From NCBI GenBank assembly GCA_014802425.1, contig JAAVCH010000022.1, positions 1 through 64,000 of the forward strand: a stretch of 64,000 nucleotides of DNA. The letters run 5' to 3'. The position numbers and the translations under genes were made by a program. Position 1 is the stretch's first letter; the number at the start of each line of letters is the position of its first letter. The notes below the pieces were generated by a model. That model was not told where the DNA came from. It made no database searches and saw nothing but the letters and a program-made list of their open reading frames with translations. Below are positions 16,505-26,057 of the stretch, one piece after another. Source of the stretch: Bacteroides sp. Its GTDB lineage: Bacteria; Bacteroidota; Bacteroidia; Bacteroidales; Muribaculaceae.

Positions 16505-17425
16505 TCACTGCAGCATCGACAGATACCGCTCGCCGGTGTCCGGCAATACGGCCACTATCGTCTTCCCTTCGTTTTCGGGGCGGCGTGCCAGCTCCAGGGC
16601 TGCGTGGAGCGTCGCTCCGGAGGATATGCCCGCAAAGATTCCCTCGCTGCGGGAAAGCATCTTCTGTGCGGCGAAGGCGTCGGCGTCGGTCACCCGTATC
16701 ACCTCGCTTACGAGGGAGGCGTCGTAGTTGGCGGGCACGAATCCGGCCCCTATCCCCTGTATCCTGTGGGCACCGGGTTTACCGCCTGAGAGCACCGGCG
16801 AGGCGGCAGGCTCCACGGCCACGGCCTCGATGGCGGGATTGTGGGCCTTCAGCGCCCGGGCCGACCCGCAGAGGGTGCCTCCGGTGCCGACTCCCGCCAC
16901 AAGGATGTCGACGTCTCCGTCGGTGTCGCGCCAGATTTCCTCACCGGTGGTGAGGGTGTGTATGCGCGGGTTGGCGGGATTGTCAAACTGGCTCATGACC
17001 ACTCCCCCGGGAGTGGCGGCCTGTATGCGTTCGGCCTCGGCTATGGCTCCCTTCATCCCTTCCGCTCCGGGGGTGAGCACGAGCTCCGCCCCCAGGGCAC
17101 GGAGCAGTCCCTTACGCTCCTCACTCATGGTCTCGGGCATGCAGAGCACTACCCTGTACCCCTTCACGGCGCCGATCCATGCGAGTCCGATGCCGGTGTT
17201 GCCGCTCGTAGGCTCGATTACGGTGCCCCCGGGCTTAAGGGCCCCCGACGCCTCGGCTGCCTCGATCATGGCGAGGGCTATGCGGTCCTTGGCGCTGCCG
17301 CCTGGATTGGCGGCCTCTATCTTGACGAGCACCCGGGCCTTCAGGCCGAGCTGCTCCTCTATGCGGCCCACCTCCACAAGCGGGGTGTCGCCGATAAGGT
17401 CGATGCGTGATCTGTGTATTTTCAT
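16505..17425 (-). CDS. cysK: Cysteine synthase (O-acetylserine sulfhydrylase)
   Basis: 306 aa. PLP enzyme converting O-acetylserine and sulfide to cysteine. PLP lysine at about K46 in GGSAKDRIA; substrate loop PTSGNTGIGLA; phosphate-binding glycine loop GVGTGGTLCG. Length is normal for CysK/CysM; the sequence does not cleanly separate the two. It lies 56 bp after cysE on the same strand, so the two final steps of cysteine synthesis are co-transcribed. Confidence 0.95.
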   Translation of the reverse strand: MKIHRSRIDLIGDTPLVEVGRIEEQLGLKARVLVKIEAANPGGSAKDRIALAMIEAAEASGALKPGGTVIEPTSGNTGIGLAWIGAVKGYRVVLCMPETMSEERKGLLRALGAELVLTPGAEGMKGAIAEAERIQAATPGGVVMSQFDNPANPRIHTLTTGEEIWRDTDGDVDILVAGVGTGGTLCGSARALKAHNPAIEAVAVEPAASPVLSGGKPGAHRIQGIGAGFVPANYDASLVSEVIRVTDADAFAAQKMLSRSEGIFAGISSGATLHAALELARRPENEGKTIVAVLPDTGERYLSMLQ

Positions 17426-17481
17426 GTCAACGGGTCTTTTATTCTATGGTTGTTACTGACGGCTGCCGACCGGGTCCTCCT

Positions 17482-18426
17482 CTATGACGGGCGGTCGGTG
17501 CGTATCCCGAGTTCGGCACGGGGCTGGAACACTCTGGAGTACGGCGGCACCGATTCCGTAAGCCATACGTTGCCGCCGATGACCGAATCGTGCCCCACGG
17601 TGACCCTTCCGAGCACAGTGGAATTGGCGTATATCGTCACTCCGTCCTCAATCACCGGATGGCGCGGTACATTCATGGGATGGCCGTCGCCGTCGAGGGT
17701 GAAGTTCTTGGCTCCGAGCGTGACGCCCTGATACAGCGTCACGTGATTGCCGATGATGCAGGTCTCCCCTATCACGACACCCGTGCCGTGGTCGATGGCG
17801 AAGTATTCTCCTATCCTCGCGCCGGGATTGATGTCGATGCCGGTCTCGGAATGGGCGAGTTCGGTGATGATGCGCGGCAGCACCGGCACTCCGAGCAGCA
17901 CGAGCTCGTGGGCCACCCGGTAGTTGACCATAGCCTGCACCACCGGATACCCGAGCACCACCTCCCCGTAGTTGGCCGCCGCCGGGTCATTGTCGAATAT
18001 CGCCCGCACGTCGGTGTAAAGGAGCCGCTTTATCTCAGGAATACGGGATATGAGCCGCAGTGCGAGCCGCACTCCGCGCGCCTCCGCCCCGGCATCGGCG
18101 CCGGCATCGTCCTTCATCATGAGGCAGTAGCCTATCTGCGCTCCGAGCAGTCTCATGAGCTTGTCAAGGCTCACCTCCAGACGCGACTCATGCATGGCGC
18201 GGCACCCCCGCAGGCTGTCGAGGAAATCGGGGAACACCACTGTCTTCACTATGGAGATGATCTCCCGCAGCACATCCACCGAAGGGAGCGGCCCCTCCCA
18301 TGCGGGAATCATGCTCCGCTCCAGCTCCGATGTCCGGCTCAGGCCCTGCACCGCGGTGCTGATCACCGTCTCCATGTCTTCCGACTCATCCTTATCAAGG
18401 ATAGTCCGGTTAAGTATCGTCGTCAT
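17482..18426 (-). CDS. cysE: Serine O-acetyltransferase
   Basis: 314 aa. Makes O-acetylserine from serine and acetyl-CoA, the substrate of the next gene's product. A helical N-terminal SATase domain is followed by left-handed beta-helix hexapeptide repeats (about 195-290) with [11 protein letters not shown] and [15 protein letters not shown]. It is somewhat longer than E. coli CysE (273 aa), closer to the epsilon/SatA-like enzymes. A short gap (51 bp) follows the carbonic anhydrase gene. A CysE-CysK complex through the C-terminal tail is possible but the canonical terminal Ile is absent (it ends ...IRTDRPS). Confidence 0.93.
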   Translation of the reverse strand: MTTILNRTILDKDESEDMETVISTAVQGLSRTSELERSMIPAWEGPLPSVDVLREIISIVKTVVFPDFLDSLRGCRAMHESRLEVSLDKLMRLLGAQIGYCLMMKDDAGADAGAEARGVRLALRLISRIPEIKRLLYTDVRAIFDNDPAAANYGEVVLGYPVVQAMVNYRVAHELVLLGVPVLPRIITELAHSETGIDINPGARIGEYFAIDHGTGVVIGETCIIGNHVTLYQGVTLGAKNFTLDGDGHPMNVPRHPVIEDGVTIYANSTVLGRVTVGHDSVIGGNVWLTESVPPYSRVFQPRAELGIRTDRPS

Positions 18427-18477
18427 TTGCTTCCTTACATGCTTTTACGGGTCATGCGGTCAGGCACACGCAGTGTC

Positions 18478-19017
18478 TCAGAGGGGATTGAGGAGGCCGG
18501 TGACGGAGTCGATGATGTATCCGGCCACGCGCACGTCCTTAGCCATGAGCGGATGGTTGCGGATAAGGTCGACGGTCTCCTTCACGGCCTCTTCTCCGTC
18601 GTCGAAGCCATGAAGCCAGCTGTCGAGGTCGATGCCGCAATGGCGCATAAGCGAGATATGCTCTTCGTCGATGCCGCGTGCGCGCATAAGGTCGAGCATC
18701 TCATGGGCGTTCATCCCCTGCACTCCGCATCCGGTGTGGCCGATCACCATCACCTCCTCCACTCCAAGTTCGTAGACCGCCACCAACAGTGAGCGCATGG
18801 TGGAATCGAACGGATTGGTGATGGTGCCTCCGGCGTTCTTGATCATCTTCACGTCGCCGTTGCGTATGCCGAGCGCCGCGGGAAGAAGCTCCACGAGGCG
18901 GGTGTCCATACATGTGACGATGGCTATTTTCTTATCGGGATACTTTGAAGTCTCATAACTGCTGTAGGCCCCGGAGGCCACAAATTCCTTGTTGTGTCGC
19001 AGAATCTCGTCGATCAT
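18478..19017 (-). CDS. Beta-class carbonic anhydrase
   Basis: 179 aa. Zinc enzyme interconverting CO2 and bicarbonate. Zinc ligands Cys36 and Asp38 (CMDTR), His94 and Cys97 (HTGCG) are all visible, as is the conserved NAGG loop. The short length fits the small bacterial beta-CA group. It is the first gene of a three-gene run with cysE and cysK; the metabolic link is not obvious and may only reflect shared transcription. Confidence 0.94.
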   Translation of the reverse strand: MIDEILRHNKEFVASGAYSSYETSKYPDKKIAIVTCMDTRLVELLPAALGIRNGDVKMIKNAGGTITNPFDSTMRSLLVAVYELGVEEVMVIGHTGCGVQGMNAHEMLDLMRARGIDEEHISLMRHCGIDLDSWLHGFDDGEEAVKETVDLIRNHPLMAKDVRVAGYIIDSVTGLLNPL

Positions 19018-19213
19018 GGCTGATGGTGTTTGTTTGGCGGGTAAATACTCAAAAGTGTCTGTCGCAACAAATGATAAGGCCTGTCGCTCATGGGCGCCGC
19101 AATGGCCGCGGACCCCATGGCCGGCCCAAACTTACAACGGCCGAAACAGCCAAAAGGTTCCGGGCCGGTCGGCGCCCGGCAGTACGCCGCCGCTATTTCC
19201 GCCCCCCCCGCGC

Positions 19214-19243
19214 TTGCGGAACAGATATTTTTTCATATCTTTG
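19214..19243 (+). promoter_or_regulatory. Promoter of the efflux operon
   Basis: A -33 TTG at 19214-19216 is followed after 19 bp by TATCTTTG (19236-19243), a perfect TAnnTTTG -7 element, about 43 bp before the TetR start. A short C-tract lies just upstream at about 19202-19209. Confidence 0.72.
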
Positions 19244-19285
19244 CACTTTCAGAATTGTTAATCAATATTGATAGACACATAAGTT

Positions 19286-19915
19286 ATGACACAGACTCCC
19301 GACAGCAACGGAAATCCCTCCACCGAGCACCGCATCCTGAGCGCGGCGGAAAGGGAATTCATCGACAAGGGTTACGACGGGGCACGCACCACCTCCATCG
19401 CCGCAGCGGCCGGAGTGACCCACACCATGCTGCATTACTACTTCAGGACCAAGGAAAACCTGTTCAGGCACATCCTGGAGGAAAAGGTGAAGTTCCTGAA
19501 GGGCATGATGCTCGACCGCCTGTTTGAACGCGACGAGCCGCTGCTTGCCACCATAGAGTCAGCCATCGCAAGCCATCTGGATTTCCTGGCCTCCAATCCC
19601 GACTTCCCGAGATTCATGCTCACGGTGCTGGCCGAGAGACCGGAATTCGCCGACGCATTCAGGGAAATCGTGAACAGTGACTACCATGACACCATGAAGG
19701 TGCTACAGGAGAAAATCGACCATAGCGCCCGGCTGGGAGAATGCCGGAGAGTCGATGCGAGGATGCTAATCCTTGACATCATCTCGCTCAATGCCTTCAC
19801 CTTCATAGGGTTGCCGCTGGTCAACGTGCTGGTCGACGTGACTCCCGACGCCGACTTCATTGAGCAGCGCAAGAAGAACAACGTGGAACTGATAATGCTG
19901 AAACTGAAACCATGA
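19286..19915 (+). CDS. TetR/AcrR-family regulator of the efflux operon
   Basis: 209 aa. The N-terminal helix-turn-helix (about 15-60: ILSAAEREFIDKGYDGAR...AGVTHTMLHYYFRTKENLF) is a clear TetR_N domain; the C-terminal ligand-binding part is divergent. It is the first gene of the exporter operon and its stop overlaps the tolC ATG by 4 bp. By analogy with YbiH/CecR, the TetR regulator of ybhGFSR in E. coli, it probably represses this operon and is released by an exported compound. It resembles the other TetR in this window (61563-62297) in the recognition helix. Confidence 0.92.
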   Translation: MTQTPDSNGNPSTEHRILSAAEREFIDKGYDGARTTSIAAAAGVTHTMLHYYFRTKENLFRHILEEKVKFLKGMMLDRLFERDEPLLATIESAIASHLDFLASNPDFPRFMLTVLAERPEFADAFREIVNSDYHDTMKVLQEKIDHSARLGECRRVDARMLILDIISLNAFTFIGLPLVNVLVDVTPDADFIEQRKKNNVELIMLKLKP

Positions 19916-21195
19916 AAAGAGGATTCCTATTGTCGGCGGCGTGCGTTCTTGGCGCCATGGCCTCCTACGGCCAGATAACCCTCGACTACTGCCTTTCGAA
20001 AGCCGACGAGAACTACCCCCTCATCAAGAGGTATGCCCTTGTGGAGCGCACTCAGGCCATAGAGCTTTCCGACATCGACAGGCAATGGCTCCCGTCGGTG
20101 AGCGCGTATGCCCAGGCCACCGTACAGAACCGGGTGCCCGAGTTTCCGTCGGCGCTCACCGACATCATGGCCGCGATGGGGCATGACATGAGGGGACTCG
20201 GAAAGGCACAGTACAAGGTCGGGGTGGATGTGACGCAGACCATCTGGGACGGCGGAGCCGCCAAGGCAAGGCGCGACGTGGCGCGTAACGCCACTATCGA
20301 GGGGCAGGCCTCGCTCGATGTGGCCATGTACGCCATGCACGAGCGCGTGATGTCGTTCTTCTTCGCGGCCCTCCTTACTTCCGAACAGATGAGGCAGCAG
20401 GAGGCGGCCATATCCCTGCTGGAGTCCAACCTCACGAAAATCGAGGCCATGCTGGCCGGAGGCACCGCCATGAAGAGCGACGCCGACAATGTGAAGGCCC
20501 AGCTCCTGGCCTCCCGCCAGAAGCTGACCGAAGCCGCACACGCCCTTTCATCCTACAGGAGGGCCTTGGAGATATTCATCGGAGAGGGGCTCGACGGGAA
20601 GACTCTGGAAAAGCCGTCGGCCGCCATGCCGGCCGACCTCAGCTCCGACCGCCCGGAACTGAAGCTGTACGAGAGTCAGGTCAGGGCCAACAACGCCCGC
20701 GTCGCGGAAATACGCGCGTCGGTCATGCCTCGGTTCGGCTTCTTCGCCCAGGCCTTCTACGGCTATCCGGGATTCAACAACTTCGAAAGCATGATGAACA
20801 GGAGCCTGTCGTTCAACGTGCTCGCCGGAGTAAGGGCAAGCTGGTCGCTGAGTCCGCTATACACGAAAAACAATTCCCTGCACCGCATCGCGCTGGCCAA
20901 CGAGGCGATAGCCGCCGAACGCGAGACTTTCCTGTTCAATTCCGACATAAAGGTGGCCGGTCAGAATGAGCAGATCGAGGGCCTGCGGGAGGTGACGGCC
21001 ACCGACCGGGAGATCGTGGCGCTGAGGACCGACGTGCGCAAGGCAGCCGAATCACAGCTTGACAACGGAGTGATCGACACCTTCACGCTCCTCGCGAAGA
21101 TCACCGACGAGACCCAGGCCCGCCTCGCGGCCGCCTACCATGAAATACAGCTCCTCAACGCCATCCAGCAGCTGAGATACACCATCAACCGATAA
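19912..21195 (+). CDS. TolC-family outer membrane efflux protein
   Basis: 427 aa. Outer membrane channel of a tripartite exporter. Signal peptide MKRGFLLSAACVLGAMASYG, then two OEP repeats of long helices with the TolC-type start ITLDYCLSKADENYPLIKRY and a second half near residue 240 (ELKLYESQVRANNARVAEIRASVMPRFGFFAQ). Length is typical. Starts within the TetR stop codon and is followed 17 bp later by the membrane-fusion gene, so the operon encodes a complete envelope-spanning pump. Confidence 0.93.
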   Translation: MKRGFLLSAACVLGAMASYGQITLDYCLSKADENYPLIKRYALVERTQAIELSDIDRQWLPSVSAYAQATVQNRVPEFPSALTDIMAAMGHDMRGLGKAQYKVGVDVTQTIWDGGAAKARRDVARNATIEGQASLDVAMYAMHERVMSFFFAALLTSEQMRQQEAAISLLESNLTKIEAMLAGGTAMKSDADNVKAQLLASRQKLTEAAHALSSYRRALEIFIGEGLDGKTLEKPSAAMPADLSSDRPELKLYESQVRANNARVAEIRASVMPRFGFFAQAFYGYPGFNNFESMMNRSLSFNVLAGVRASWSLSPLYTKNNSLHRIALANEAIAAERETFLFNSDIKVAGQNEQIEGLREVTATDREIVALRTDVRKAAESQLDNGVIDTFTLLAKITDETQARLAAAYHEIQLLNAIQQLRYTINR

Positions 21196-21212
21196 GCACC
21201 CTTTTCATAACG

Positions 21213-22103
21213 ATGAAGAAGACCTTCACCATCCTTGCGGCATCCGCAGTCCTGCTGACCGCATGCCATAAAGAAGCCTCCTACGACGCCACCGGCATCT
21301 TCGAGGCCACCACAGTGACCGTTTCCGCCGAAACGGCAGGTAAAATCACCGAATTCAGTATTTCAGAGGGGGACACCGTGAGGCTCGGCCAGCATATCGC
21401 CTCGATCGACTCCACGCTGCTCACGCTTCAGAAAGCGCAGATGCTGAGCCAGCGGATGTCGGCCGAGAGCACCTCGCCCGACATCTCGGCCCAGGCGGCC
21501 TCCCTGCGCTCCGAGATAGCCCATCAGGAAAGCGAGCTCGAACGCCAGACGCGGCTCCTTGCCTCGGGCGCCACCACACAGAAGAACCATGATGACGCGG
21601 AGGCCCGCCTGCGGACCCTCCGGAGCCAGCTGACCGGCCTGCTCTCCACACTGACAAAGAACCGGACCTCGATCTCCGACAACTCCGAAGCCATCCGCTA
21701 TCAGATCGGACAGATCGACGAGAACATCGCCAAATGCCGCATCACGGCCCCCCTCACAGGCACGGTGCTTGAGAAGTATGCCGAGGCGGGCGAATACGCA
21801 ATGCCAGGCAAGCCCCTCGCCCGGGTCGCCGACCTGAACGACATCTATCTCCGCAGCTACTTCACGGCCAGCCAGCTCGCCGATGTCAAAATCGGAGAGA
21901 AAGTGACTGTAATCGCCGATTTCGGAGGCGACCGGCAGTATGAGTACCCGGGCACCGTCATCTGGATAGCCGAAGAGAGCGAGTTCACGCCCAAGTCGAT
22001 CCAGACCAGGGACTCAAGAGCCAACCTCGTCTATGCGGTGAAGATAGCGGTGAAGAACGACGGCCGGCTCAAACTCGGCCAATACGGAGAGGTAAGGCTA
22101 TGA
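21213..22103 (+). CDS. HlyD-family membrane fusion lipoprotein (YbhG-like)
   Basis: 296 aa. Periplasmic adaptor joining the ABC transporter to TolC. Lipobox LLTAC at residues 14-18; biotinyl/lipoyl-like halves around 35-65 (VSAETAGKITEFSISEGDTVRLGQ) and 165-200 (ITAPLTGTVLEKYAEAGEYAMPGKPL), separated by a coiled-coil hairpin (about 70-150), then a beta-barrel domain. The order matches E. coli YbhG. The stop overlaps the next ATPase start by 4 bp. Confidence 0.93.
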   Translation: MKKTFTILAASAVLLTACHKEASYDATGIFEATTVTVSAETAGKITEFSISEGDTVRLGQHIASIDSTLLTLQKAQMLSQRMSAESTSPDISAQAASLRSEIAHQESELERQTRLLASGATTQKNHDDAEARLRTLRSQLTGLLSTLTKNRTSISDNSEAIRYQIGQIDENIAKCRITAPLTGTVLEKYAEAGEYAMPGKPLARVADLNDIYLRSYFTASQLADVKIGEKVTVIADFGGDRQYEYPGTVIWIAEESEFTPKSIQTRDSRANLVYAVKIAVKNDGRLKLGQYGEVRL

Positions 22104-23017
22104 ATCCGGTCATAGCCGTGGAAGGGCTCTGCAAGAGCTACGGCTCCCTCCAAGCCGTCGACGATGTAAGCTTCGAGGTGAGGCAGGGTGAGATGTTCGG
22201 CCTCATCGGGCCGGACGGCGCGGGAAAATCCACCATCTACCGCATCCTGGCCACCATCACCTCGCCCGACAGTGGAAAGGCCGAAGTGCTGGGCATGGAC
22301 GTGACCCGCGACTACCGGCGCATACGCACCCGGATAGGATACATGCCCGACCGGTTCTCGCTCTATCAGGACCTGAGCATCATGGAGAACCTGAATTTCT
22401 TCGCGTCGATATTCGGGGTGTCGGTCAAGGCCAACTACGACCTCATCGCCCCCGTCTTCGGCCAGTTGGAAAAGTTTCCCCACCGCAAGGCCGGAGCGCT
22501 CTCCGGCGGCATGAAGCAGAAGCTCGCCCTGTGCTGCGCCCTGATCCACCGTCCGGAGATACTGCTGCTCGACGAACCGACCACCGGCGTCGACGCCGTG
22601 TCGCGCAGCGAGTTCTGGGACATGCTCGCCACCCTGAAGGACCAGGGGATATCGATCCTTGTCTCCACCTCGTATATGGACGAGGCCACCCGATGCGAAC
22701 GCATATCGATCATCGACAAGGGACGCCTACTTGACACCGGCACCCCAGCCGGACTCACCTCCCGGCTCGGCGAGAACCTCTACAATGCGGTGGCCCGGGA
22801 TATGTTCGGCCTGCTCAACAGGCTCCGCGCGCTCCCCGGAGTGGAGGACTGCTATACATTCGGAGCCACCCTCCACGTGGTGGGAAACGACGGATTCGAC
22901 CCCGGCGAGGCCGAACAGCGCCTCAGGAGCGACGGGCTCGCCGACGTGAGGATATATCCGGCCACGGGCGACATCGAAGACCTATTCATCAAACTCACAA
23001 CCCGGCAACGACAATGA
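22100..23017 (+). CDS. ABC transporter ATP-binding protein 1 (YbhF N-half-like)
   Basis: 305 aa. Walker A GPDGAGKST (about 38-46), signature LSGGMKQKLAL, Walker B LLLDEPTTGVD, so ATPase-competent. In E. coli YbhF two ATPase domains are fused; here they are two overlapping genes. The C-terminal extension (about 215-305) is a DUF4162-like regulatory tail. It starts in the HlyD stop and overlaps the next gene by 4 bp. Confidence 0.94.
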   Translation: MNPVIAVEGLCKSYGSLQAVDDVSFEVRQGEMFGLIGPDGAGKSTIYRILATITSPDSGKAEVLGMDVTRDYRRIRTRIGYMPDRFSLYQDLSIMENLNFFASIFGVSVKANYDLIAPVFGQLEKFPHRKAGALSGGMKQKLALCCALIHRPEILLLDEPTTGVDAVSRSEFWDMLATLKDQGISILVSTSYMDEATRCERISIIDKGRLLDTGTPAGLTSRLGENLYNAVARDMFGLLNRLRALPGVEDCYTFGATLHVVGNDGFDPGEAEQRLRSDGLADVRIYPATGDIEDLFIKLTTRQRQ

Positions 23018-23760
23018 ACCAATCAAATAACGCCATTTCAGTCAGGGAGCTCACCAAACGCTTCGGAAGCTTCACGGCCGTAGACCGCATTTCCTTCGAT
23101 GTGGCCAGGGGCGAGATATTCGGATTTCTGGGCGCCAACGGCGCCGGAAAGACCACAGCCATGCGCATGCTCTGCGGCCTGAGCCGTCCGACGTCGGGCG
23201 ACGGCACCGTGGCCGGCTACGACATAATACGCCGCCCGGAGGACATCAAGCGCAACATCGGATACATGAGCCAGAAGTTCGCGCTCTACGAGGACCTGAC
23301 CGTGGACGACAACCTCCGGCTTTTCTCCACCATCTACGGAATGCCGGCGGCACGCTTCAGGGGGGCCGCACGGAAAATGTACGCCGACCTCGACATGACC
23401 TCAATGAAGGATACGCCGGTGAGGGACATACCCATCGGGTGGAAGCAGAAGCTGGCGTTCGCCACGGCCACCATCCATAATCCGGAAATCGTGTTTCTCG
23501 ACGAGCCGACCGGAGGAGTCGATCCGGTGACGAGACGTAAATTCTGGGAGCTCATCTACAAGGTATCGTCAGAAGGTATGACGGTCTTCGTGACCACACA
23601 CTATCTCGACGAGTCGGAATACTGCAACCGGGTGTCGATCATGGTGGACGGGCGGATCAAGGCCCTGGACTCCCCCGCCGCCCTCAAGGAGAGATACCAC
23701 GTCGGCACGATGGACGCCGTATTCAGGACAGTGGCGGAAGGAGCGCTGAGAGGAGACTGA
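23014..23760 (+). CDS. ABC transporter ATP-binding protein 2 (YbhF C-half-like)
   Basis: 248 aa. Walker A GANGAGKTT, Walker B IVFLDEPTGGVD and the switch His (THYLDE) are present. The signature motif reads IPIGWKQKLAFA in place of LSGGQ, a variant I recall from other YbhF-type second domains, so it may still hydrolyse ATP. It pairs with the preceding ATPase to energise the two permeases that follow. One base separates it from the next gene. Confidence 0.93.
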   Translation: MNQSNNAISVRELTKRFGSFTAVDRISFDVARGEIFGFLGANGAGKTTAMRMLCGLSRPTSGDGTVAGYDIIRRPEDIKRNIGYMSQKFALYEDLTVDDNLRLFSTIYGMPAARFRGAARKMYADLDMTSMKDTPVRDIPIGWKQKLAFATATIHNPEIVFLDEPTGGVDPVTRRKFWELIYKVSSEGMTVFVTTHYLDESEYCNRVSIMVDGRIKALDSPAALKERYHVGTMDAVFRTVAEGALRGD

Positions 23761-23761
23761 C

Positions 23762-24811
23762 ATGAGCACGTTGAAATCAATCATCCGAAAGGAGTTCCTA
23801 CACATCGTCCGCGACAGCCGCACGTCGGTCATCACCGTAATGATGCCCCTGGTGCTTCTGCTGCTCTTCGGATTCGCCATCTCGACCGAGGTCAACGACG
23901 TAAGGGTCATCGCCTCCGTCGACCGGCACACCCCGCAGACACGCCTGATGCTGAAGAGAATCGAAGCCGACGGATATTTCACCTTCCTCGGCCCCGGCAC
24001 CCCGGCGGAGATAGAGGACGCCCTGCGGAAAGGGACGGCCGACGCCGGAATCGTGATAAAGGACCGCGACGGGAAGGCCGACTACCAGATCATAGCCGAC
24101 GCGTCGAATCCCAACATGGCCTCCACGGCGGCCGCCTACATCCAGGGCACTCTGGAAGGCGCCGGCGCGCCCTCTCCTGTAATCTCTCGCACGCTCTACA
24201 ATCCTCAGCTCAGGAGCTCCTACAATTTCGTGCCCGGCATCATGGGGATGATCTTCATCCTGGTCTGCGCCATCATGACCTCCGTGTCCATCGTAAGGGA
24301 GAAGGAGGCGGGGACAATGAACCTGCTCCTCGTCTCCCCCGTGAGGCCGGCCACGGTGATAATCGGCAAGCTCATCCCCTATTTCATCCTTTCCTGCGTG
24401 ATCCTCGCCGTGATGCTGGGCATATCATACGGCGTGCTGGGGATTCCGCTTTCGGAATCGGTCGTCGACGTGGTGCTCCTCACGCTGCTCTACATCCTGC
24501 TCTCGCTCTCGATCGGGCTGCTCGTGTCGACGATAGTGCGGACGCAGCTGGCGGCCCTGCTGGTGTCGGCCGTCATATTCATGATGCCGGTGATATTCCT
24601 CTCGGGTATGCTCTTCCCCATCGACAACATGCCCCGCATCATACAGCACATATCGTGCGTCATCCCCGCGAGATGGTACATCTCCGCGCTCAGGAAAATG
24701 ATGATACAGCAGCTCGGCTTCCGCCACGCCCTGCAGGAGACCGCCATCCTGGCCGGGATGACCGTGGTGATCCTCACCGTGGCGATCAGGAAATTCAACA
24801 CTAAAGACTGA
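23762..24811 (+). CDS. ABC-2 type permease (YbhS-like)
   Basis: 349 aa. One N-terminal transmembrane helix (VITVMMPLVLLLLFGFAI), a large periplasmic domain (about 45-160), then five C-terminal helices, the usual ABC2_membrane_3 layout. The KEAGTMNLLLVSPVRP motif is the coupling helix region typical of YbhS/YbhR. Predicted substrate is a drug, chloramphenicol/cefoperazone-like compounds or a cation as for YbhGFSR; the sequence does not say which. Confidence 0.92.
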   Translation: MSTLKSIIRKEFLHIVRDSRTSVITVMMPLVLLLLFGFAISTEVNDVRVIASVDRHTPQTRLMLKRIEADGYFTFLGPGTPAEIEDALRKGTADAGIVIKDRDGKADYQIIADASNPNMASTAAAYIQGTLEGAGAPSPVISRTLYNPQLRSSYNFVPGIMGMIFILVCAIMTSVSIVREKEAGTMNLLLVSPVRPATVIIGKLIPYFILSCVILAVMLGISYGVLGIPLSESVVDVVLLTLLYILLSLSIGLLVSTIVRTQLAALLVSAVIFMMPVIFLSGMLFPIDNMPRIIQHISCVIPARWYISALRKMMIQQLGFRHALQETAILAGMTVVILTVAIRKFNTKD

Positions 24812-24816
24812 CGAAG

Positions 24817-25911
24817 ATGAACCTAAGAATACTCATGGCGCTTCTGCGCAAGGAACTGAAGACGATAAGGCACAACAGCCTCGTGACGCGCATGATCGTG
24901 GCCATGCCGGTGATGGTGATGCTGGTGATGCCGCTTATCGCCACGCTTGACGTCAGCAACGTGGGTGTGGCCGTGGTCGACCTTGACCGCAGCCAGCTCT
25001 CACGAAGGATAATAAGCGACATCAGCGCCACCGGCACCCTCCATGTGGAGGCCGTATGCGCCGGGCATGAAGAGGCCATGCGTGAGATCGAATCAGGCAG
25101 GTGCGACGTGATCCTCACCATCCCCTACCGGTTCGCCAGCCGGCTGTCAGGCCTTGACGTAGAGGCCAACGGGGTCAACGCCACCAAGGGGATGCTCGGA
25201 GCCCGCTATGTCAGCTCCTCGGCGGTGGAGACCATCGGCCGGTGGCTTTCAGAGAACGGACGGAGCGCTGCGACGGCCCCACGGAGCGTCATCAACCGCT
25301 ACAACCCTACGCTTAACTACCGCAACTTCATGATTCCGGCCCTGATGGTGGTGCTCATAATCGTGATATGCGGGTTCCTCCCGGCCCTGAATCTCGTAAG
25401 CGAGAAGGAATCCGGCACCATCGAGGCGATCAACGTGACCCCGGTGGGGAAATTCACGTTTGTGCTCTCCAAGCTGCTGCCGTTCTGGGTGATCGGTATA
25501 TTCGTGGTGGCCGTGGGGATGCTTATCGGATGGAGTGTCTACGGCCTGGCTCCGGCCGGGAGCATATGGGCCATCCTTCTCGCGGCGGTGCTGTTCTCGC
25601 TCGTGATGTCGGGCATAGGGGTGACAGTGGCCAACAGTTCCGACACGATGCTGCAGAGCATATTCATGATGTTCGCCATCATAATGATATTCCAGCTCAT
25701 GGGGGGCCTCTTCACCCCCGTGAGTTCGATGCCGGAATGGGCAAGATGGATCACCTACGCAGTGCCTCCGCGTTATTTCATAGAGATAATGAGGTCGGTC
25801 TACCTTAAGGGGACCGGCGTGGCGGAACTCGGCTTCCAGTACGCCGCCCTAGGCGGAATGGCCCTCGCCCTGTGCCTTCTTGCAGCCCTGACCTACAGGA
25901 AACAGTCCTGA
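24817..25911 (+). CDS. ABC-2 type permease (YbhR-like)
   Basis: 364 aa. Same architecture as the preceding permease: N-terminal helix (MIVAMPVMVMLVMPLIA), periplasmic domain, EKESGTIEAINVTPVGKF coupling motif near residue 195, then five helices. It starts 5 bp after the preceding stop and probably forms a heterodimer with that gene's product. Last gene of the operon, followed by a hairpin terminator. Confidence 0.92.
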   Translation: MNLRILMALLRKELKTIRHNSLVTRMIVAMPVMVMLVMPLIATLDVSNVGVAVVDLDRSQLSRRIISDISATGTLHVEAVCAGHEEAMREIESGRCDVILTIPYRFASRLSGLDVEANGVNATKGMLGARYVSSSAVETIGRWLSENGRSAATAPRSVINRYNPTLNYRNFMIPALMVVLIIVICGFLPALNLVSEKESGTIEAINVTPVGKFTFVLSKLLPFWVIGIFVVAVGMLIGWSVYGLAPAGSIWAILLAAVLFSLVMSGIGVTVANSSDTMLQSIFMMFAIIMIFQLMGGLFTPVSSMPEWARWITYAVPPRYFIEIMRSVYLKGTGVAELGFQYAALGGMALALCLLAALTYRKQS

Positions 25912-25956
25912 CCACTACGGGAAACAGTCCCGACTTCCCCTTATTCCGGGATAAGA

Positions 25957-26006
25957 AGAAACCCCGGCGTCATACGGGGGTGAAGCCGCATGGCGTCGGG
26001 GGTTTC
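25957..26006. terminator. Hairpin between convergent operons
   Basis: An imperfect stem (GAAACCCCGGCGTC against GGCGTCGGGGGTTTC) lies between the ABC permease stop and the stop of the minus-strand AEC carrier; it could end both transcripts. Confidence 0.6.
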
Positions 26007-26057
26007 CCTGTTGTTTCTATAATTCTCAGTAATTTCTCTGTAATCCTTCGCGGTCCT

